Shown piece by piece: positions 17,837-25,772 of a stretch of DNA of 64,000 bases. Made by a program: the position numbers and the translations under genes. Position 1 is the stretch's first letter. Each line of letters starts with the position of its first letter. Origin of the DNA: Chryseobacterium kimseyorum (lineage in GTDB: Bacteria > Bacteroidota > Bacteroidia > Flavobacteriales > Weeksellaceae); assembly GCF_025971945.1 (NCBI RefSeq), contig NZ_JAPDHW010000012.1, forward strand, positions 29,917-93,916, written 5' to 3'. The notes under the pieces are model-generated. The model was not told the origin of the DNA, ran no database searches, and worked only from the letters and a program-made list of their open reading frames with translations.

Positions 17837-19525
17837 TTATTTCAGTGAAAAATATTCGGCGATCGGACCTAATGCGAGGGCCGGAAAAAATGCCAGTGCT
17901 GCAATGATGGCAATCACTGCGAAAATCATGAGTCCAAAAGTTGATGTGTCTGTTTTCAGCGTTCCTTCACCTTCGGGAATGTACTTTTTCTGAGCCAGTA
18001 AGCCCGCAATCGCAATTGGACCGATAATCGGTAAAAAACGACCAAGTAAAAGCACAATTCCGGTTGAGATATTCCAGAAAGGATTGTTATCGCCTAAACC
18101 TTCAAAACCACTTCCGTTGTTGGCTGCAGATGAGGTAAATTCATACAGCACTTCACTGAAACCATGAAATCCTGGATTGTTGAGCGTACTTGTTCCCACG
18201 TCCGGAAAAGCAGTTGCAATAGCGGTTCCCGCTAAAATTAAAAAAGGATGGAAAAGCGCAACAATCATTGCAATCTTCATTTCTCTTGCCTCAATCTTTT
18301 TACCTAAAAATTCCGGAGTTCTTCCCACCATCAGACCACTGATGAATACCGCAAGGATGATGTAGATAAATATGTTTAAAATACCCGCTCCGTCACCACC
18401 ATAAAACGCATTGACCATCATTGCCAACATCTGTGTCATTCCGGAAAGAGGAACAGAACTGTCATGCATTGAGTTGATTGATCCTGTAGAAATTACGGTT
18501 GTTACAATACTCCAAAAGCCTGAAGCTGCCGCGCCGAAACGGATTTCCTTTCCTTCCATTGCGCCGAGTGACTGATCAATTCCCATTGATGAAATTGCAG
18601 GATTTCCATTCATTTCCATGGTAATTGTCGGGACGGCCAACAGAAGAAAACCTGCCGTCATCACTCCAAAAATCATATATCCAAATTTTTTCCTTCTGAT
18701 AAAATGACCGAAGGCAAAAACCATAGCCATAGGAATGATCAACTGCGCAAACATCTCCACCATATTGGTAAAATAGGTAGGATTTTCGAACGGATGAGCA
18801 CTGTTGGCTCCAAAGAAACCACCTCCATTTGTTCCGATATGTTTGATAGGCACAAATGCCGCGACCGGACCGGTAGAAACTTCAGCGCTGTTTCCCTGAA
18901 GCGTTATTACTTTTTCTTTTCCTTCAAATGTCATCGGTACTCCTTCAAAAAGAAGTACTGCACCCATGAGTAATGAAAGCGGAAGAAAGATTCTTGTATT
19001 GGACTTCAGAAAATAATCGTAGAAATTCCCCAGTTTTTCGGTAGATTTTTCACGGAAAGCTTTGAAAATAACGATCGCTGCCGCCATTCCAGTTGCTGCG
19101 GAAACAAACTGAAGAAACATCAGCCAGATCTGTCCGAGATAGCTTAAACCTGTTTCACCGGAATAATGCTGAAGATTACAGTTGACTAAAAATGAAATGG
19201 TTGTATTAAATGCTAAATCAGGTGACATATCCGGGTTTCCGTCTGGATTGAGTGGAAGCCAGCTCATGTTCATGAGGACGAGCATACTGATGAAAAACCA
19301 TAAAAAATTAATCGTCAGAAGTGCACTCAGATGCTGCTTCCAGTTCATCTCGTTTTCAGGATTGATACCTGAGATTTTGTAGATCATCGATTCTACGGGT
19401 TTGAAAACGGGATCAAGAAAGGTTTTCTCTCCCGCATATACTTTAGCAATGTATTTTCCAAACGGTATCGCCAAAATAAGCGTTACCAGAAACATGGCTA
19501 TAATTCCAAAAATTTCAGTGTTCAT
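17837..19525 (-). CDS. kdpA: KdpA, potassium channel-like subunit
   Basis: The 562-residue membrane protein has about ten spans and the four pore-loop regions of KdpA, including NCNLQHYSGE, GTNGGGFFGANSAHPFENPT, and NNGSGFEGLGDNNPFWN. It forms the selective entry for potassium in KdpFABC. The stop is followed by the palindromic repeat. A 39-residue microprotein ends 6 bp before its start, and kdpF lies just beyond. Confidence 0.98.
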   Translation of the reverse strand: MNTEIFGIIAMFLVTLILAIPFGKYIAKVYAGEKTFLDPVFKPVESMIYKISGINPENEMNWKQHLSALLTINFLWFFISMLVLMNMSWLPLNPDGNPDMSPDLAFNTTISFLVNCNLQHYSGETGLSYLGQIWLMFLQFVSAATGMAAAIVIFKAFREKSTEKLGNFYDYFLKSNTRIFLPLSLLMGAVLLFEGVPMTFEGKEKVITLQGNSAEVSTGPVAAFVPIKHIGTNGGGFFGANSAHPFENPTYFTNMVEMFAQLIIPMAMVFAFGHFIRRKKFGYMIFGVMTAGFLLLAVPTITMEMNGNPAISSMGIDQSLGAMEGKEIRFGAAASGFWSIVTTVISTGSINSMHDSSVPLSGMTQMLAMMVNAFYGGDGAGILNIFIYIILAVFISGLMVGRTPEFLGKKIEAREMKIAMIVALFHPFLILAGTAIATAFPDVGTSTLNNPGFHGFSEVLYEFTSSAANNGSGFEGLGDNNPFWNISTGIVLLLGRFLPIIGPIAIAGLLAQKKYIPEGEGTLKTDTSTFGLMIFAVIAIIAALAFFPALALGPIAEYFSLK

Positions 19526-19531
19526 AGTTGT

Positions 19532-19651
19532 TTAATGAATTAATGCAAATTTTTTTACCGTAAAAATCAGGTAGATAAAAGCGATTACGAAGCAAATCCA
19601 AAAGATCAATACGCTCCACTCTTTTATTTCATGTAAAATCTTACGGCTCAT
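19532..19651 (-). CDS. Single-span microprotein between kdpF and kdpA, 39 aa
   Basis: ATG at 19651 opens a 39-codon frame to a TAA at 19534-19532, only 6 bp before kdpA. The N-terminal third is charged (MSRKILHEIKEW). A hydrophobic helix (SVLIFWICFVIAFIYLIF) follows, then a short basic tail. It is not KdpF, which is the next small gene upstream. I do not recognise a family. Tight spacing with genes on both sides and a clean transmembrane helix favour a real gene. It may be a second small subunit or stabiliser of the Kdp complex; this is inference. Confidence 0.6.
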   Translation of the reverse strand: MSRKILHEIKEWSVLIFWICFVIAFIYLIFTVKKFALIH

Positions 19652-19668
19652 TTGATTATTAGTTTGAT

Positions 19669-19746
19669 TTAAAATTCTTCCGGTTTTACGAGTACATAAA
19701 TCATGTAGAAGAATATGGCTATTGCTGTTATAAATAATAGGGTCAT
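19669..19746 (-). CDS. kdpF: KdpF, small subunit of the potassium pump, 25 aa
   Basis: A 25-residue single-span peptide starting at ATG 19746 has the KdpF pattern: a short hydrophobic helix (FITAIAIFFYMIYVLV) and a KPEEF end, comparable with the Y-x-L-x3-AEAF end of E. coli KdpF. KdpF is a stabilising lipid-like peptide of KdpFABC. It lies 17 bp upstream of the next microprotein and is too short for ordinary gene finders. Confidence 0.85.
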   Translation of the reverse strand: MTLLFITAIAIFFYMIYVLVKPEEF

Positions 19747-19761
19747 GCGAGTTTTTAATTT

Positions 19762-19845
19762 TTAAATCTTTTCAAAATATTCCACCAAAAAGAAAAACAG
19801 AGCGAAGAGTACTGCTCCCGAAGCCAATAAAATAACTGTGATCAT
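19762..19845 (-). CDS. Single-span microprotein upstream of kdpF, 27 aa
   Basis: ATG at 19845 opens 27 codons to a TAA at 19764. The peptide is almost all membrane helix (VILLASGAVLFALFFFLVEYF) with a short EKI end. It resembles KdpF in size and layout but lacks the P-E-x-F tail. The gap to the upstream small gene is 13 bp and to kdpF 15 bp. It may be a diverged KdpF duplicate; I cannot prove it is translated. Confidence 0.5.
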   Translation of the reverse strand: MITVILLASGAVLFALFFFLVEYFEKI

Positions 19846-19858
19846 TTTCTTTTTTCTT

Positions 19859-19999
19859 TTAATTAAACTGAATAATTGCCGCTGCTACAAACACTCCGAG
19901 AATAACCGCTACGTTAATTGTTATCATTTCAAAATCGTGTTTTCCACGAATTGATTTCCATTCCTTCCAGCTTCCGATTTTTCTGATTTTTGATTTCAT
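19859..19999 (-). CDS. Small membrane protein heading the kdp genes, 46 aa
   Basis: The 46-residue frame from ATG 19999 has a basic N-terminal half (MKSKIRKIGSWKEWKSIRGK) and a C-terminal membrane helix (ITINVAVILGVFVAAAIIQF), predicted N-in. It begins 23 bp after palindromic element B. I do not recognise a family. Its position at the front of three more microproteins and kdpA suggests it belongs to the Kdp system. Confidence 0.55.
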   Translation of the reverse strand: MKSKIRKIGSWKEWKSIRGKHDFEMITINVAVILGVFVAAAIIQFN

Positions 20000-20022
20000 A
20001 TATAAATTTTTATTGTTTTTAA

Positions 20023-20088
20023 AAGTCCTCCCGATTAGTCAAGACCGTCTATGCAGTCTGCATTTCCGAATCATAGCGACTTTAATTT
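20023..20088 (-). repeat. Intercistronic palindromic element, copy B
   Basis: Plus-strand ends are AAGTCCTCCCGATT and AATCATAGCGACTT: terminal AAGTC/GACTT inverted repeats (20023-20027, 20078-20082) with inner GATT/AATC. It starts 14 bp after the 20097 gene stop and ends 23 bp before the 46-residue gene. Same family as copies A and C. Confidence 0.7.
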
Positions 20089-20096
20089 TTTAAATT

Positions 20097-20456
20097 TTAA
20101 ATTCCTGATTTGTATACCTGATGAAAATAGTTTTCCTGTAAGGGTGGCGACATTTTACTGAAAATCATTTTTTTGTACGTCGGTTCGCAGCAGAATGTAA
20201 AACTGTCCAGAGAATAGATGAAGATGTTTTCTATTGCATTTTTCAAAGCCACATCGCCTTTGCTGTAAAGCTTATTCATTTTGAGAATCGACTTAATCAG
20301 AATTTTCTGATCGTTTTCTTTAATCAGCCTTCTGATCTGTTTCGTAAAGACGCTGATCACCATAAATGGTGAATTGGTCTTGTAAGATTCTTTAAAGTCT
20401 TCCTGTGTTTCCGGGATCGTTTTGATGATCTCCGTAACGGCATCTGTATGATTCAT
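20097..20456 (-). CDS. Hypothetical protein at the head of the kdp operon, 119 aa
   Basis: I do not recognise this 119-residue protein by name. It looks soluble and mostly helical, with a basic middle (FTKQIRRLIKENDQKILIKSILKMNKLY) and a CysCys pair in FTFCCEP near residue 88. It lies between the sigma-54 activator gene and the small kdp genes, same strand, so it is probably the first gene of the kdp transcript. A -24/-12-like element ends 15 bp before its ATG. A regulatory or sensing role in potassium control is an inference from position only. Confidence 0.7.
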   Translation of the reverse strand: MNHTDAVTEIIKTIPETQEDFKESYKTNSPFMVISVFTKQIRRLIKENDQKILIKSILKMNKLYSKGDVALKNAIENIFIYSLDSFTFCCEPTYKKMIFSKMSPPLQENYFHQVYKSGI

Positions 20457-20470
20457 TTTTTAAATTGTTT

Positions 20471-20487
20471 TGAATCAGTAATGCCAA
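20471..20487 (-). promoter_or_regulatory. Sigma-54-like -24/-12 element before the kdp operon
   Basis: On the minus strand TTGGCATTACTGATTCA matches TTGGCA of the -24 box; the -12 box reads ATTCA instead of TTGCA, with correct 10-base spacing from GG. It lies directly downstream of a sigma-54 activator gene. The predicted transcript start is within a few bases of ATG 20456. Confidence 0.4.
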
Positions 20488-20566
20488 GATTTATTCCTTA
20501 AAGAAAAATTACAGCACAACAATTTGCACTTCAGTAACTTACACTAAAACCAATCATTTAGAAAAC

Positions 20567-20594
20567 ACAAAAAACCCTATCAAAATGATAGGGT
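20567..20594 (-). terminator. Rho-independent terminator
   Basis: ACCCTATCA / TGATAGGGT stem (20574-20594) with an AAA loop; on the minus strand it is followed by six T. It ends the sigma-54 regulator transcript and isolates it from the kdp genes. Confidence 0.9.
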
Positions 20595-20618
20595 CGTTAT
20601 CAGAATGGAAGCATTCTT

Positions 20619-21971
20619 TTATGAAATGCTGTACTCCTCGATCTTTCGGTACAGAGTGGCAATGCCAATTTCTAGAAGTCTTGCCGCTTCGGCTTTGTTT
20701 CCGTTGGTATGTTTTAGAATTTTCTGTATCTGCATTCGCTCGGCACTTGCCATAGAAAATGCAGACATCATTTTGTTCTGTGACGACTGGTTCTGTTCCT
20801 GTTTTGAAAGGATATCTACAGGAAGACTGTCAGTTGATAATGCTGATGAATCTGTGAGAATTACGCTCCGCTCAATGACGTTACGCAGTTCGCGGATGTT
20901 TCCTTTCCATTGATGGTTTTTTAAAGCTTTCAAGTAATCATCCGAAAAGTAAGTGATATTTTTTCCCATTTTGTGAGAAAAAGTCTTCAGAAAAAAGCCG
21001 GCCAGAGATTCAATATCCGCTACTCTTTCCCGCAAAGACGGTAGTTTAATTGTAAAAATATTGATTCGGTAATACAGATCCTCACGAAAGTTTCCGCTTT
21101 CAATTTCCGTTTCCAGGTCTCTGTTGGTTGCAGCAATAATGCGGACATCAATTTTGGTGGGTTTACTGTCTCCCACTTTCAAAAATTCACCGGATTCCAA
21201 AACTCTAAGGAGTTTTGCCTGCAGATCAAGAGGCATTTCACCAATTTCATCAAGAAACACAGTCCCCAAATTGGCTTCCTCAAAAATACCTTTAGAATCT
21301 TTTACGGCACCTGTAAATGCGCCTGCTTTATGACCGAAAAGTTCATTTTCAAGCAGTTCTTTTCCGAACGCTGAGCAGTTTACTGCGATAAAATTTTTCT
21401 TATTTCTGTTACTCGCATGGTGTATTGCCTGTGCAAAAACCTCTTTTCCGGTTCCTGTTTCTCCGGTCAGAAGAACTGTTGCATCTGTTACAGCCACTTT
21501 CTGAGCAGATGAAATTGCATTGGTGATCTCATTAGATTTACCAATGATGCTTTTAAAAGACTGTTTAGAATCCAGTTGTTTCTCGAGCTGCAGAACTCTT
21601 TTATTGAGTGCCACTTTTTCAGCCGCCTTATAAAGTAACGGAAGAATCTTTGTATTGTCGTCGCCCTTGGTTATATAGTCGAAAGCTCCGTTTTTGATCG
21701 CCATTACGCCATCCGGAATATTACCGAAAGCGGTAAGCAAAATAATTTCAACGCTGGGAAACTGATCTTTCACCGTCTTCGAAAAGTCTACTCCACTACC
21801 ATCGGGAAGTTTAACATCGCAGAGCACAATATCAATATCCGTAATTTCAAGTCTTTTAAGTCCGCTTTTAAGATTTCCTGCCTCAAAGACTTCAAAACCT
21901 TCGAGACTGATAATGCGTGATAAAAGTGATCTTATTTTCGCTTCATCATCAATGATTAAAATAGTATTCAA
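20619..21971 (-). CDS. Sigma-54-dependent response regulator (NtrC family)
   Basis: The 450-residue activator has a receiver domain (phospho-Asp52 in VLCDVKLPDGSG, Lys102), an AAA+ domain with Walker A TGETGTGKE (~169-177), the sigma-54 contact loop GAFTGA (217-222), GTVFLDEIGEMP, and a Fis-type HTH at the end (GNKAEAARLLEIGIATLYRKIEE). The start must be the TTG at 21971, since no ATG precedes the receiver strand. It is separated by a terminator from the kdp genes, where it likely activates the sigma-54-like promoter and takes the place of KdpE. Its partner is probably the kinase at 11095. Confidence 0.92.
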   Translation of the reverse strand: MNTILIIDDEAKIRSLLSRIISLEGFEVFEAGNLKSGLKRLEITDIDIVLCDVKLPDGSGVDFSKTVKDQFPSVEIILLTAFGNIPDGVMAIKNGAFDYITKGDDNTKILPLLYKAAEKVALNKRVLQLEKQLDSKQSFKSIIGKSNEITNAISSAQKVAVTDATVLLTGETGTGKEVFAQAIHHASNRNKKNFIAVNCSAFGKELLENELFGHKAGAFTGAVKDSKGIFEEANLGTVFLDEIGEMPLDLQAKLLRVLESGEFLKVGDSKPTKIDVRIIAATNRDLETEIESGNFREDLYYRINIFTIKLPSLRERVADIESLAGFFLKTFSHKMGKNITYFSDDYLKALKNHQWKGNIRELRNVIERSVILTDSSALSTDSLPVDILSKQEQNQSSQNKMMSAFSMASAERMQIQKILKHTNGNKAEAARLLEIGIATLYRKIEEYSIS

Positions 21972-22041
21972 TGGGAGTGTTGTCTTAAATTATTAGAAAA
22001 ACTGTTTAGTTCGGTGCGTAAAAATATCTGCAATATTTTGT

Positions 22042-22049
22042 CAAAGATA
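22042..22049 (-). promoter_or_regulatory. -7 promoter element TATCTTTG
   Basis: This exact TAnnTTTG match on the minus strand lies about 70 bp upstream of the sigma-54 regulator start. No TTG is found at the usual -33 distance. Confidence 0.45.
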
Positions 22050-22091
22050 GATATTACGCGATAATTTTTCCTTTTAATTTAAATCAAAAAA

Positions 22092-22892
22092 TCAGTTAAG
22101 ATTCAGATAATTTTTAATGGTCTGCAAAACACCGAAATTATTATTGCTTGACGCTTCGAATTTCGCAGCTTCTTTTACAGATGGATGCGCGTTTTCCATC
22201 GCATAAGAATATTCTGCTTTCTTCAGCATTTCAATATCATTCATGTAATCACCGAAAACCATGGTCTGCTGCGGACTAATATTAAGGGTTTTCTGAAGTT
22301 TTTCCAGAGCATTGCCTTTGTTGATATCTTTGTTCATAATATCCAGCCAGAATTTTCCGGAAACCACGACCTCAAGATTGTATTGTTGAAATTTCTCCAA
22401 GGCAGGATACAAATGCTCTTCAGATCCCTCCGGATGGTAAACAGCAATTTTAAAAATACTGTCATCAAGTGCCAATGTGAGATCATCCAGCTTCTGATTT
22501 CCTGTATAGAACTGAGCGATGTAGGTGATAAATTCCTGATTATCTGTTTCGTAATACGCTCTCTTTTTTCCAGAGATAACCACTGTGGCTCCGGGAATTT
22601 CTCGCACAGCATTGATAATTTCCGCAACATATTGGTCATCGAGTTTATCAGCAAACAGCTCTTCATTTTTATAAATCATGTAACCACCGTTTTCAGCGAT
22701 GAAAGCCATTTCGCTTTCTATTTCACCGAAGTATTTTGTGATTCCCAGCATCTGTCTTCCGCTTGCAGGAACAAAAAGAATGTTTCGTTTTTTCAGTTCT
22801 TCATAAATTTCAGGAAACTCGGGGCTTACCTCATGTTCAGAATTAAGAAAAGTCCCATCCATATCCGTCACTATCAACCTAATATCATTCAT
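22092..22892 (-). CDS. Cof-type HAD-superfamily phosphatase
   Basis: The 266-residue hydrolase has the nucleophile motif I VTDMDGTFLN (residues 8-17), motif II PASGR, the lysine KGNALEKL, and motif III/IV FGDYMNDIEML. The large cap inserted after motif II is of the Cof/type IIB kind. These enzymes dephosphorylate sugar phosphates, FMN or pyridoxal phosphate; the substrate is not predictable. It is a single gene on the minus strand. Confidence 0.9.
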   Translation of the reverse strand: MNDIRLIVTDMDGTFLNSEHEVSPEFPEIYEELKKRNILFVPASGRQMLGITKYFGEIESEMAFIAENGGYMIYKNEELFADKLDDQYVAEIINAVREIPGATVVISGKKRAYYETDNQEFITYIAQFYTGNQKLDDLTLALDDSIFKIAVYHPEGSEEHLYPALEKFQQYNLEVVVSGKFWLDIMNKDINKGNALEKLQKTLNISPQQTMVFGDYMNDIEMLKKAEYSYAMENAHPSVKEAAKFEASSNNNFGVLQTIKNYLNLN

Positions 22893-22993
22893 ATATTAAT
22901 CATTAAAAATCAAATATAGGGGATAATAATTTGTTTCATTGCTTGAAAACAAAACATAACAATATTTTAACAGAGAGATTTATACTGCGAACA

Positions 22994-23716
22994 TTACTTT
23001 ATGAGTTTGTTATTGCTCTTTTTGTAAAGCTTTGCATCAAATTTATAATATCTTGCCGCACGGTGCGCTACATTCACTTCTATTTCCTCCGACGGAATGA
23101 TGTAGTTAAATGAAGAAACTTTTTTATGAAAATTTTTAATGTCAATATATTTTTCGTTCAACGCAATGTACAGCTGATACAGCTGTCTTATTGTGAATTT
23201 CTTAGGCAGAAGTTCGAAAATAATTGAAAAGTCAGACTCGATCCATTTTCTGATTTCTATTAACGATTCATTGATGATTTTATTATGATCAAATGGCAAC
23301 GACGGCACTTTATCAATCGGGCACCAGTCTACGGTGTCATACTTTGTGCTGTTGATTTTGTGATCGATTTTACATAAAGAAAGATAGGCCACGGTAATAA
23401 TTCTGTCGATATCCCGCTTGTATTCCTTCTCCATCCACTGAATATCAAGTTCGTTGCTGGCTCTTTTAGGATCTGCGAAACATTTAAACTGTTTCAAAAC
23501 CATCTTCTTGATACCTGTGAGCTCATGCAGTACACGTTGCGCAGCATCATCAACACCTTCATCGCTTAAAATAAGGCTTCCGGGAAGTCTTTTCTGACGT
23601 TCCGGAACATTGCTCAGGTGTCGCTGAACCAATAAAATATTCAGTTGATTTTCGCGGTCAAACCCGAATACGACGCAGTCGACAGATACATAAGTGTGGA
23701 TAAAACTCGAACTCAT
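22994..23716 (-). CDS. NrtR-like transcriptional regulator (degenerate Nudix plus winged helix)
   Basis: From ATG 23716 the protein has 240 residues: a Nudix fold (~5-140) and a C-terminal winged helix (~155-230; FTIRQLYQLYIALNEKYIDIKNFHKKV). The Nudix box is broken: it reads RVLHELTGI where REUxEExGU is expected, so two catalytic Glu are lost and hydrolysis is unlikely. This layout is that of NrtR-type regulators, including the AraR-like sugar regulators of Bacteroidota. The frame could extend 22 codons upstream, but a TATATTTG promoter element lies 5 bp before ATG 23716. The regulated genes are not adjacent, so the ligand is unknown. Confidence 0.88.
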   Translation of the reverse strand: MSSSFIHTYVSVDCVVFGFDRENQLNILLVQRHLSNVPERQKRLPGSLILSDEGVDDAAQRVLHELTGIKKMVLKQFKCFADPKRASNELDIQWMEKEYKRDIDRIITVAYLSLCKIDHKINSTKYDTVDWCPIDKVPSLPFDHNKIINESLIEIRKWIESDFSIIFELLPKKFTIRQLYQLYIALNEKYIDIKNFHKKVSSFNYIIPSEEIEVNVAHRAARYYKFDAKLYKKSNNKLIK

Positions 23717-23720
23717 GTGA

Positions 23721-23728
23721 CAAATATA
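23721..23728 (-). promoter_or_regulatory. -7 promoter element TATATTTG, start almost leaderless
   Basis: This exact TAnnTTTG match on the minus strand has its last base only five bases from ATG 23716. The transcript would start at or within a base or two of the ATG. A TTG lies at 23754-23752, 23 bp upstream. Confidence 0.5.
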
Positions 23729-23989
23729 AAAATTCAGATGAAATAAAAAAACAAAAAAGTGACCGCGGGTTTTACAATGCAAAAACAGATTTGAGAATTT
23801 CGAAGATTTGAATTAGACCAATTTTAAGTGATGGAGTGTAATTTTTATAAATATTGTTCGTCGTTTCTTTTAAAAAGTCACTTCAACACCCCCTAATTCT
23901 CCCTCAAATTTTGATTTTATAAACCTTTTTTTAAAACTAGAAAACAAATAATATATAAAAATATAACTAACTAAAAATCAATACGATAG

Positions 23990-24162
23990 GATAAATTTAC
24001 AGCAGAAGAATTGATAAATTTCTACGTAAAAATTTATAAATCAGCACCACAAACGTTTGGATCCATCTGTTTTCTCATCTATCTTTACTAAAGAAATTAA
24101 AAAGCGATACAGCTTTGAGATTACTTGAAAATATACGTGAATTACAAATAATTGACTTATAG
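23990..24162 (+). pseudogene. Remnant of a small frameshifted gene
   Basis: A protein-like frame begins after a stop at 23987 with DKFTAEELINFYVKIYKSAP and continues until TAA at about 24091. From about 24043 a second frame reads on with LLKKLKSDTALRLLENIRE and ends at TAG 24160-24162. Joining them needs one frameshift and a restored ATG. A terminator follows 36 bp later on the same strand, as expected for a former gene. Family not recognised. Confidence 0.4.
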
Positions 24163-24197
24163 ATAAACTTCACACCACACAAAATCTTTAATATTGA

Positions 24198-24231
24198 AAA
24201 AGGCAAAGCATTTATGTTTTGTCTTTTTTTT
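24198..24231 (+). terminator. Rho-independent terminator with no intact gene before it
   Basis: AAAGGCAAA pairs with TTTGTCTTT (one G-U) and is followed by a long T run. The only plus-strand candidate upstream is the broken frame at 23990-24162. Confidence 0.65.
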
Positions 24232-24280
24232 GTTTGGGTAGATGATCATATAACTCTTCAAGCCACCAGTTAAGTAGGTA
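24212..24280 (-). pseudogene. Possible C-terminal remnant of a lost minus-strand gene
   Basis: After a stop at about 24283 the minus strand reads 23 protein-like codons, including NWWLEELYDHLPKQKKDK, to a TAA at 24214-24212. The composition looks like a real protein tail, but no upstream part is in frame. It overlaps the plus-strand terminator. Family unknown. Confidence 0.25.
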
Positions 24281-24348
24281 AACTTACACTGATAGAAAGA
24301 TTTATTTAAAGATGATTAAGAGGTGATTGATGAAGCTCACTGTAATGC

Positions 24349-25485
24349 CTACTGATTAACCGTATATTTGATTTTATTCGCGACAGGATTCGCATACATT
24401 GCTAAAAAACCTTTTCTCAAAATTTCATCATCGATATCGATACGCATTTCAAGTCGGCGTTCAAACAGCTGCTTTTCTTTTTCTGTATAATTTTCTGAGT
24501 ATTGATGGGTATCGTACAGTAAATCGTATGCAATAAAATTGGTTGGCCACAGCTGATAATTCTGGATGATCGACTGATCAATGATCTGCGCTATTTCCTG
24601 AAGTTGTTTGTTTTTATTGTCAGATTTAGATTCCAAATCATCGAGCTCAGCACAGAGAACATTTCCTGCGTGAAGGTGAATGCGCTTTTTCTGACCCAGT
24701 ACTCCGCTCATCATAGTGGTAAAATCTTCATCTTTAGATTTCACATAGACCTCATCCTTTTGTTTGGCGACCAACTGGGGCATTTTCAGAACATCGGTAG
24801 GATCATACTCATAGGAAATCGACAGTGGAACAATTTTTAAATCTTTGAAAAAAGCAGAAGGTGAAACATGGTCTGAAGCCATGGCAAGCATTTTTAATAC
24901 ACCCTGCTGTGTAGCATCATTTCCGTCTTTGGTGCGGCCTTCGCGCTGTGCGATCCAGACAGAACGGTTTTCGGTTTTCAGGAGCTGGTAAATATATTCA
25001 GACATCAGTTGAGAACTTTTCAGCTGCTCACGGAGAGGCAAACCTCGCTGTACCAAAAAATTACGGTTCAGCTTCGCTAACACATGGAGAAAAGTCTGTT
25101 TCACAAGATTATCACCAATTGCTGAAGAAGTCATGATAAAACCTTTTTCTAAAAGCACCAAATTCAAAAGTGAGGTATCTAAAACAATATCCCTGTGATT
25201 GGAAACGAAAAGGTAGGCTGTATTTTTATCAAGATTTTCAAACCCTGAAGTAGTCAGTCCCTGAGAGCTGGTCTCTAAAATCTTATGTATGGTATGCGAA
25301 ATAAAATTCTTCTGAAAATCACCAATTGACTCAGTTTTCTTTAAGTTTTCTGCCCAAATATTTTCATCTGTTTCCGGAAAGGTAAAATTCATCAGCGCTT
25401 TCATCATTGGATGGCGGACTATACTTTGCACAGCTTCATTGACTTCACTATCATCAAACGGTCTGATATCATCGAACTTCGACAT
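24349..25485 (-). CDS. Glycerophospholipid acyltransferase-like protein
   Basis: The 378-residue protein has a PlsC-like core: SNHRDIVLDTSLL (motif I, the His-Asp region, near residue 105), a motif like VQRGLPLREQL, and WIAQREGRTKDG near 190 with the Glu-Gly-Arg motif III. PLSISYEYDP near 250 corresponds to motif IV. It probably adds acyl chains to (lyso)phosphatidic acid or an ornithine-lipid precursor at the inner membrane. The frame can be extended to a TTG at 25515, but that TTG lies in a -7-like element (TTCTTTTG), so ATG 25485 is preferred. Confidence 0.85.
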   Translation of the reverse strand: MSKFDDIRPFDDSEVNEAVQSIVRHPMMKALMNFTFPETDENIWAENLKKTESIGDFQKNFISHTIHKILETSSQGLTTSGFENLDKNTAYLFVSNHRDIVLDTSLLNLVLLEKGFIMTSSAIGDNLVKQTFLHVLAKLNRNFLVQRGLPLREQLKSSQLMSEYIYQLLKTENRSVWIAQREGRTKDGNDATQQGVLKMLAMASDHVSPSAFFKDLKIVPLSISYEYDPTDVLKMPQLVAKQKDEVYVKSKDEDFTTMMSGVLGQKKRIHLHAGNVLCAELDDLESKSDNKNKQLQEIAQIIDQSIIQNYQLWPTNFIAYDLLYDTHQYSENYTEKEKQLFERRLEMRIDIDDEILRKGFLAMYANPVANKIKYTVNQ

Positions 25486-25772
25486 GAAATTATTAAGGTT
25501 TAATTCAGTTTGCAAAAGAACAAAAAATTATTGAAGACTCCCTATTAACTTTTAAAGACATTTGTATGTAATGAATATGTGTGCTTTTTATGATAAGCAG
25601 TCTCAGGAAATTCAAAGCATTTTTCCTATGTCAACTTTTTTAAGTATTTTAGATTCACTGAAAATGGATATGCTGAATTTAAAAGTTGAATACATTAAAA
25701 CTTTTATGAACTGTCTTCTAACCTTTTCTGTGCACGATTGATGAAAAAATATTACACAAATGTTTCGAAAAA

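Larger units (their letters stand above)
23729..24348. other. Decayed non-coding stretch
   Basis: About 620 bases without an intact gene. It holds a terminator-like hairpin and two short broken reading frames, listed separately. Around 23880-23912 a CACCCCCTAATTCTCCCTC stretch resembles dispersed intergenic sequence of this bacterial group, but I see no second copy in the window. Confidence 0.5.

Noticed and set aside
20497..20529. Enhancer palindrome GCACAACAATTTGC for the sigma-54 activator
   Set aside because: Only 5 of 7 half-site positions match, too weak to support.
22185..22919. Plus-strand 244-codon frame opposite the HAD phosphatase
   Set aside because: Shadow; the minus strand has all HAD motifs, and the shadow is rich in Phe, Ile and His with no domain.
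23880..23912. CACCCCCTAATTCTCCCTC stretch as a repeat related to GGGGTGGT at 52346
   Set aside because: Similarity is limited to a few G/C-run bases; no clear second copy in the window.
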